Shown one piece after another: positions 57,801-64,000 of a stretch of DNA of 64,000 bases. Numbering within the stretch: position 1 is the stretch's first letter; each line of letters begins with the position of its first letter. Where the stretch lies: contig CM057835.1 in the NCBI GenBank assembly GCA_030068075.1, positions 42,886,215 through 42,950,214 of the forward strand. The letters are read 5' to 3'. This DNA is from Paguma larvata (taxonomy: Eukaryota; Chordata; Mammalia; Carnivora; Viverridae). Made by a program: the position numbers and the translations under genes. The notes under the pieces were generated by a model. The model was not told the DNA's origin, ran no database searches, and saw only the letters and a list, made by a program, of their open reading frames with translations.

Positions 57801-58013
57801 GGGGCACCTAGGTGCCTCAGGGTAGTTAAGCATCCAACTTTGGCTCAGGTCAAGATCTTGTGGTAGGTGAGTTCGAGTCCTGCATCGGGCTCTGTGCTGA
57901 CAGCTCAGAGCCTAGAGCCTGATTCGGATTCTGTGTCTCCCTTTCTTTCTGCCCCTTCCCTACTCTTGCGTGCTCTCACGCGCTCTCTCAAAAATAAACG
58001 TTAAAAATTAAAG
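57801..58013 (+). mobile_element. Felid CAN-SINE, first of a nested pair
   Basis: Sense SINE 'ggggcacctaggtgcctcag' to tail 'tctcaaaaataaacgttaaa'. The pair's outer TSD is 'aaggtagagga' (57790-57800) and 'gaggtagaaga' (58202-58212). Confidence 0.95.
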
Positions 58014-58202
58014 GGATGTCTGGGTGGTTCAGTTGGTTAAGCATCCGAGTTCAGCTCAGATCATGGTCTTGTACTCTGTGAGTGAGAGAGAGCCACGTTG
58101 GGCTCTGTGCTGACAGCTCAGAGCCTGCTTTGGATTCTGTGTCTCCTCTCTGCCCCTCCCCTGCTTTCTCTCTCAAAAATAAACATTTAAAAAAAATTAA
58201 AG
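58014..58202 (+). mobile_element. Felid CAN-SINE, inserted in the tail of the first
   Basis: Sense SINE 'ggatgtctgggtggttcagt' to tail 'aaaataaacatttaaaaaaa'. The inner TSD 'aaaaattaaag' is exact at 58003-58013 and 58192-58202. It is part of the first SINE's A-rich tail, so this copy came second. The B-box region is replaced by a GA-rich stretch ('gtgagtgagagagagccacg'). Confidence 0.95.
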
Positions 58203-58300
58203 AGGTAGAAGAAAGTTTTCCTTCCCCAACATAAGAACGAAATGCAAAGATAGGTTGTGATTTAATGTTAGGAACAGAGTTCTTATAACCGAGAACTGAC

Positions 58301-60040
58301 GTCTATGGATGGAATTCTGTCCCCTCCCCACATTTGTATACTGAAGCCCTAACTCCTGATTCGTTGGTAATTAGAGATGGAGCCTCTGGGGACTAATTAA
58401 GTTTAGATAAGGTCATAAGAGTGAGATCTTCACGAAACAGGTATATAGATCAATGGAACAGAATAGAGAATCAAGAAATGGACCCATGAGTAAATGGCCA
58501 TCTAATCTTTGACGAAGCAGGAAAGAATAGCCAATGGGGAAAAAAAAAAACGGTCTCTTTAGCAAATGGTGTTGGGAAAGCTGGACAACAACATACAGAA
58601 GAATGAAGCTGGACCACTTTCTTACACCATACACAAAAAATAAACTCAAAATGATGACCTAAATATAAGACAGGAAACCATCAAAATCTGAGGAGGAAGC
58701 AGGCAACAACCTCTTTGACCTCAGCCACAGCACCTTCTTACAAAACCTGTTTCTGGAGGCAAGGGAAATAAAAGCAAAAATGGACCTCCTCAAGATAAAA
58801 ACTCCATAGAAGAAGAAACAGCAAAACTAAAAGGCAACCAATGGAATGGGAGAAGATATTTGCAAGTGACAGATAAAGGGTTAGTATTCAAAATTTATAA
58901 AGAACTTATCAAAACCAACACCCAAAGAATCCAGTGAAGAAATAGGCGAGAGACATGAACAGACTTTTTTTTGAAAGACATCCAGATGGCTAACAGAACA
59001 GGAAAAGATGCTCAACATCACTCATAATCAGGGAAATACAAATCAAAACTACAATGATACCACCTTACACCTGTTGGAATGACTAAAGTTAACTCAGGCA
59101 ACAACAGATGGCAAGAATTTGGCAAAAGAGGAACACTTTTACACTGCTGGTGGGAATGCAAACTGGTGCACCCTGGAGAACAGTATGGAGGTTCCTCAAA
59201 AAAATAAAAATAGAACTACCCCATGACCCAACAATTGCACTACTTGGTATTTCCCTAAAGGATACAAAAATGTTGATTCGAAGGGGTGAATGCACCCCAA
59301 TATTTATAGCAGCACTATGGACAATAGCTATGTTATGGAAATAACCCAAATGTACATCCACTGACAAATGGCTAAAGATGTGTCTCTTGGAATATTACTT
59401 GGCAATGATAAAGAATCAAATCTTTTCATTTGCAACAACATGGATGGAACTAGAGTGTATTGTGCTAAGCAAAATAAGTCAGAGAAAGATAAATATGATT
59501 TCACTCTGGAATTTAAGATACAAAACGGGAAGGGGAGGAATTATAAGACAAAAACAGGGAGGCAAACCTTAAGAGACTTGTAAGTACAGAGAACAAGCTA
59601 AGGCTTGTTGGAGGAGTATTGGGTTGGAGGATGCACCAAATGAGTGATAGGCATTAAGGAGGCCACTTGTTAGAATCATCACTGGGTGTTACATGTAAGT
59701 GATGAATAATGAAATTCTATTCCTGAAACAATTATTGCACTATATTAACTAACTTGGATTTAAATAAAATTAAAAAAAAAAAAAGTGAGACCCTCCTCAT
59801 AGGGTTAGTGTTCTTATAAGAGACTGATCTGGAGAGATTTTTTTTTAGCCCTCTCCCCATCCCCCGATCCTGCGAATATAAAGAAGAGAGCCATCTGCAA
59901 GGCAGGAAGAGTTCTTACCAGGACCCCCTGTGCTGGCGCCCTGATCTCGGACTTCCCAGCCCCTGGAACCGTGAGAAATATGTCTATTGTTGAAGCCGCC
60001 CATTCCATGGTATTTTGTCAAAGCAGCCCAGGCTAAGACA
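58301..60040 (+). mobile_element. MaLR LTR (MLT1-type), split by an L1
   Basis: The left half (58301-58435) has 'gtctatggatggaattctgt', 'gtatactgaagccctaactc', 'gagatggagcctctggggac' and 'ggtcataagagtgagatctt'. The right half (59785-60040) resumes with 'gtgagaccctcctcataggg', 'gttcttataagagactgatc', 'atctgcaaggcaggaagagt', 'cttcccagcccctggaaccg' and ends 'gcagcccaggctaagaca'. The two halves together make one nearly complete LTR. Confidence 0.9.
58436..59784 (+). mobile_element. Mid-age carnivoran L1, 5'-truncated, inside an LTR
   Basis: ORF2 C-terminal third (MDPxVNGHLIFDEAGK-like start, then a cysteine-bearing end), a 3'UTR with 'atcatcactgggtgttacat', 'attgcactatattaactaac' and an A13 tail at 59772-59784. 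The bases 'gtgagatcttcacga' (58421-58435) and 'gtgagaccctcctca' (59785-59799) form a diverged TSD. It is much more decayed than the young L1 at 39-41 kb and has a different 3'UTR. The frame is broken at several places. Confidence 0.93.
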
Positions 60041-62699
60041 CCGACCCAAAATATAACTGTTTGATTTATGAGATTATGGTAAGTTTTCTCTCAGTTTATT
60101 TGACATTGATGAGACTTGACAAACACTGGCTAGCAGTTTTTGCTTCGCATAAGGATATAGATGAAAATCTTTTCCAAATTTAAGAACTTAGGGCCACTGC
60201 TAGGGCATGTGAGGCCTTGGGCAAAAATTTTTGTTAGGTCCCTGCCTATTGCGACCGTTTCATTTTAAAAATGCATTATTAAATGTGTAAATAGGCATTC
60301 ATGAGGTATAGGGATTTGATGAAGACATAAAATAATGGATGGAAAAGTTTATATATTATCCATTTAGTGCATGTGATGTGCCCAGGCACCACCTCTTTAT
60401 ACTCTTGTCAAATATGCTTTCTCGTGGCGAATTCCACATCTCCCACCAGGAGGAAAAGGTGGTCATGCCGTCATTTCTTACAGTCCCATAGTTCTTTTGT
60501 ACTTGGATTTGACGCAACGTAGATTTTCTTGCTTTTGCAGTTCCCTAATATCACTTATTTACTGTTGACTACATCGTTATTCATGCCGCCGCCGCCGCAT
60601 CATCCGTTGTACCAACTGTGAATACTGACTTCTAGTGCCTGTCAAGGGTCGTTGCTTGGTTTCACTGACAAGAACCACAAAGGCAGTCTTACCCAGTGTA
60701 TACAGAAAATGTGAGCAATAATTTTTCTGATTACGTAATACTTGTCAGAATTTTATGGTGTAAACATAGAACAACACATCTTCTAATCACTCTTTAGGCT
60801 CCAATCACTGCATTCTTAGAATGTGAATTGCTGTTCATACACCACCACCTGTAGGGACCATGGGGTAGGGACGGTGAACAGTGAGTGCAACCCTTATGCG
60901 AGTAATGTCCATCCCTTCTCTAGCACTGCTTAGAGCTGTGTGTAGAGAAACAGAACACGTGCATCAGAGGCAAGAGAGATGTAGGTTGGCAAGGCCTGTT
61001 GGTATTGTGGAACAATGGCTTCAAAACTGTGGGACAAGATAGGTACCTCCACCCACAGAGCTTGAAGCTTGGTGTGGAGGCTGTCAAGGGGGTGGGGCTG
61101 CCCTGGGGACCAGCAGCCAGGAGCACCTAGGGATGCCTGGCGCCGCCTCGTATACCCAGGTGTGGAAACTAGAGGCAATGTTGAGGTCTAAATACGGATG
61201 ACCAGAGTCCCACGTCAGCCTACATCAATGACTCAAGTTTTGCTTTAAGTATGACCTGATTGAAATTCTCTCAGATCACTATGTCAGCACTGTTCTGACT
61301 TCATGTGATCCTGTGAAGGAAATACAATGTCAGAGAACCACGGCGATATGCTTGCCATGTTGTCCCCTGGAATCTGGGCCTATCATAAAGATGAGCCCAT
61401 ACACATGAATCTGAGTTGCTCCGAGCATCTGGTCAAGCCATGTATGGAGGTAGTGGGTCAGAGAGCACTCAGAGAACATCCTAGAAATCAGGACTGAGGA
61501 CCAGGTGGGTCCTTGTCTGGGCTTGGGGCACCCCACTTAGGCAGCACTGATGGTCCCAGGTACTAAGGGGCCATTAAAGGTGGGGCCCTGGGCAGTGTCC
61601 CAGTTGTTGAGACCTAAGTGCAGTACTATAGAAGCCTTCTAGGATCCTTTGTCTCAGTGAAACTTTGTGATCACATATAAACAATGTTATCAGAGAATCC
61701 TAGAAGGATGCATGTAGTGTTCTTTGTAATTCTTCAGTAAAAGAGGGTAAGAAAATTAACCTGAGTTTTATATACGTCAGCTATACATCTTCCCACCTTT
61801 GGAACTGCACTTTGTAAAGTAAACTCAAACCTCGGTTTTTGGATCTCAGTTCCATATTTGTCACACAGAAAAACACATTTTACATTTTGTTTTGGTTACA
61901 ATGAATAAATGCCTATTACCTAATAGAAATGTATGCTTCTTGGTGATTTGGTAGTGGCTAACTGAAATTCCAAATATAAAGGATCAAGAGAGAATCCAGC
62001 ATGTAGCTATTTTGATAAACTTCATAATTGTATAATGGTTTTATATAAACCTCCTTCCTTGCCAACGGAAGAACACCCTGGGTGATATCTTAATCTTATC
62101 CTTTCGTTGGACTTATTGATCTCCTAGATATCATGCTCTCATATTTAAAAATTAAAAAGTACTAAACCAGATTCCCAGAAGTAATAATTTCACAGTTAAT
62201 CTGAATCCTCCTACAGTTCATCTAATCATTATTTGATCAAATCTAATTCTTACGGAATTATTGTCTCATAGGAGTGAAAACATTAATGATTTCCCTTTCA
62301 GAGTCAAACTCACTTATTAATGAGTGAGTACCTGCTGGTACAAAGAATTCTCTCATTGGCATCCATGGCATTTTTTTTTCTAAAGTCATTTATAAATATG
62401 TAATACTGGTTCACAAAGGAGGGGTTCTTAGAACAAAGACGAAGGGGGAAATGACTTAAAGCCCAATGAGTAGTTATTAACACAAAATAGATAATAGATA
62501 CTGGGAAAGCAGTTTGGCAATCTGCATCTAAATCCAAGCTCAATAACATAACGGGAGCAAACTGAAACTTACTAATCAGAGAAAGGTGCGCATAAATTGG
62601 AAAAGAACTTAATAGAAGCTATTAGGCATTTCACATGCATTATCAAAATCACTTGCTCTAGTTTCAGCCTAAGTACATTTCACTTCAAAGACCAACAAC
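60041..62699. other. Mostly unique sequence
   Basis: 2.6 kb with no interspersed repeat or exon recognised. A short (GCC)n run (about 60586-60598) is present. Frames at 60920-61178 and 61330-61536 are unremarkable. Confidence 0.45.
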
Positions 62700-62785
62700 T
62701 GAAATCAATAAATATTTATTAGTGCGTACCATGTTTGGACAAGGCAGTAAGCTGAGTTAGGGAATATCAGAATGGGTTAGTCATT
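62700..62785 (-). repeat. L2, antisense (diverged)
   Basis: 'caataaatatttattagtgc' then 'gtaccatgtttggacaaggc' resembles the antisense L2 end 'aaatatttattgagtgcctac...gtgccagg'. Confidence 0.65.
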
Positions 62786-63542
62786 TATTTAAACTATTTT
62801 AATTAATTTATTTAAACTGAATTGGGTGAATGGTTTACTTAATCACTGAAATGTCTGTCTAGACTTCAGACTATCCGGTTTTAAAAACGGTATAAGAAGG
62901 CATTCAGTATTTGGACCAACATGGTTATGATAGAGATCAAAGGTTGCTATTTTTCTCAATATTTTTCTTAAAAATTTTAAGAAACTTAGAAAAAACAGGT
63001 ACACGTAAAGACAGAAAGGGTTATCATTCTAGAAAACATGATTTGGTTGATTTTTAAAAGTAAAAAATGCTTTTATGCGAACTGACTAAAATCTACTGAG
63101 GGTTTGTGTTGCGTTCAAAAGAATAAGGAATTATAAGAAATTAGATCTTTATATATACATGAGGATGGCATTCATTCCCCAACTTCACTTTATTATTTTT
63201 GTCCCTCTCAAAATGCTATGATTGGATGAAATTTCCTATTGAAGGGCAAACATGGTATTAAGTGTCACACGAAGGGCGTTAGGAAATATACAAGCACCTT
63301 AGGGAAGCCAAAGAAACATGCTATTCAATGTAGGGCCTTAAATGATTAATTAGCTCAGCTGTGTTGTCTTTTAAATTATTGTCATCCACTTCTGCAAGTG
63401 CTCAAAGGGATACAGTCCAAGTCTGGGACAGTTTATCACCCAGCAGGAGCTGAATAATATTTTGCAAAATTTCCTTGCTGTTAAATTTCTAGAACCTCAC
63501 TTAAATTAAGAGGGGGGGGTTTGAAAAATTAAGCCTTGAAAG
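62786..63542. other. AT-rich unique sequence
   Basis: No repeat or exon recognised. Confidence 0.4.
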
Positions 63543-63737
63543 AATGAAACTTGGATGACTCAGTCGGTTAAGCATCTGACTCTTGATTTCAGCTCAAGTC
63601 ATGATCTTAAGGGTTCATGAGTTCAATCCCTGTGTTGGGCTCTGTGCAGACAACATGGAGCCTGCTTGGGAGTCTCTCTCCCTCCTTTCCTCTCTGTATC
63701 TCCCCTGCTCGCTCTCAAATAATAAACTAAACTAAAA
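63543..63737 (+). mobile_element. Older CAN-SINE subtype
   Basis: 'cttggatgactcagtcggtt', 'actcttgatttcagctcaag', 'tgagttcaatccctgtgttg', 'gctctgtgcagacaacatgg', 'agcctgcttgggagtctctc' and tail 'ctctcaaataataaactaaa'. The 'tcttgatttcggctcaggtc' form and 'catggagcctgcttggg' body mark an older subfamily than most other SINEs here. Confidence 0.94.
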
Positions 63738-63754
63738 AAAGTATTAACAATAGT

Positions 63755-63970
63755 GGTACCTGCCATTCACTCGGCCCTGAGCTAGATAGATGCTCTGTGG
63801 ACATTGTATTTAATTTCACCAGCAACTATGGAAAAGAAAGTTCATCCCTGTTTTACAATGGAGGAAATTGAAACTCAGAAAATTTAGGAATTTGCCCTAA
63901 ATCCTACAGTTTATACATAATAGAGACAAAATATGAATTTTGGTCTACCTGGTAGTCATGAAGCAAGAAA
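63755..63970 (-). repeat. MIR, antisense
   Basis: 'ctgttttacaatggaggaaa', 'ttgaaactcagaaaatttag', 'gaatttgccctaaatcctac' and 'agagacaaaatatgaatttt' follow antisense MIR order. It runs nearly to the window edge. Confidence 0.8.
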
Positions 63971-64000
63971 TTTGGATGGAGTTGGCCTGTAGCTGTAATT

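Noticed and set aside
58413..59367. Minus-strand ORFs at 58413-58649 and 59089-59367
   Set aside because: Antisense shadows of the L1 at 58436-59784.
60586..60598. (GCC)n triplet run as an expandable repeat
   Set aside because: Only about four to five units long, below what is normally unstable, and not in a recognised exon.
1..64000. CRISPR array, prophage, operon or bacterial gene cluster
   Set aside because: No regularly spaced direct repeats, no Shine-Dalgarno-led gene strings and no long intact ORFs. The transposon content is mammalian throughout.

Overview
This is nuclear genomic DNA from a carnivoran mammal, almost certainly a cat-family (felid) species. The evidence is about twenty copies of the tRNA-derived CAN-SINE in its felid form (head like 'ggggcgcctgggtggctcag', B-box-like 'gttcgagcccc', body 'gctctgtgctgacagctcag', tail 'caaaaataaac') and several carnivoran L1 elements whose mutual similarity indicates recent activity. 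Domestic cat versus another felid cannot be decided here. I found no bacterial-style genes, operons, CRISPR arrays, rRNA or authentic tRNA genes, and no protein-coding exon I can name. The window reads as intron or intergenic DNA.

Layout. 1-9.5 kb: a young 5'-truncated L1 (1131-1645), then three old antisense L1M pieces (1787-3271, 6295-7030, 8076-9500) and an LTR-like repeat (7074-7500). 9.5-18 kb: mostly old sequence with MIR and L2 relics, a CATT microsatellite (13045-13084), a MaLR LTR (14791-15146) and a small CpG cluster (about 15955-16045). 18.9-26.2 kb: a dense run of SINEs, one of them inside a badly decayed old L1 (23750-25070). 26.2-32.4 kb: an essentially full-length antisense L1 (26206-32366) with 5'UTR, ORF1 and ORF2, all disabled. 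32.4-38.5 kb: largely repeat-poor, with one old L1 3' end. 38.5-41 kb: a SINE and an L1 with a 5' inversion (38884-40982). 41-51.8 kb: the most repeat-poor part, holding a CpG-enriched patch (48300-48545). 51.8-60.1 kb: nested insertions: SINE in SINE, SINEs in a palindromic DNA transposon, a SINE pair, and an L1 inside a MaLR LTR. 60-64 kb: mostly unique, with one SINE and MIR/L2 relics.

How the parts work together. L1 ORF2 supplies endonuclease and reverse transcriptase that copy L1 and, in trans, the SINEs. Many insertions still show target-site duplications (TSDs) and A-rich tails, so relative ages can be read. The large L1 at 26-32 kb cannot now make active protein: its RT active-site motif FADD reads FADH, 11 residues including the conserved GDFN motif are deleted from the endonuclease, and a 5-bp duplication shifts the frame.

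I found no convincing new biological system. The points most worth a second look are the nested and inverted insertions, the two CpG clusters, one unidentified antisense ORF (4091-4417), one splice-acceptor-like site (about 42238), and a probable solo LTR at 53.1-53.65 kb. Repeat family names are from memory of consensus sequences; boundaries are by eye, usually good to about 10-20 bases except where a TSD fixes them.
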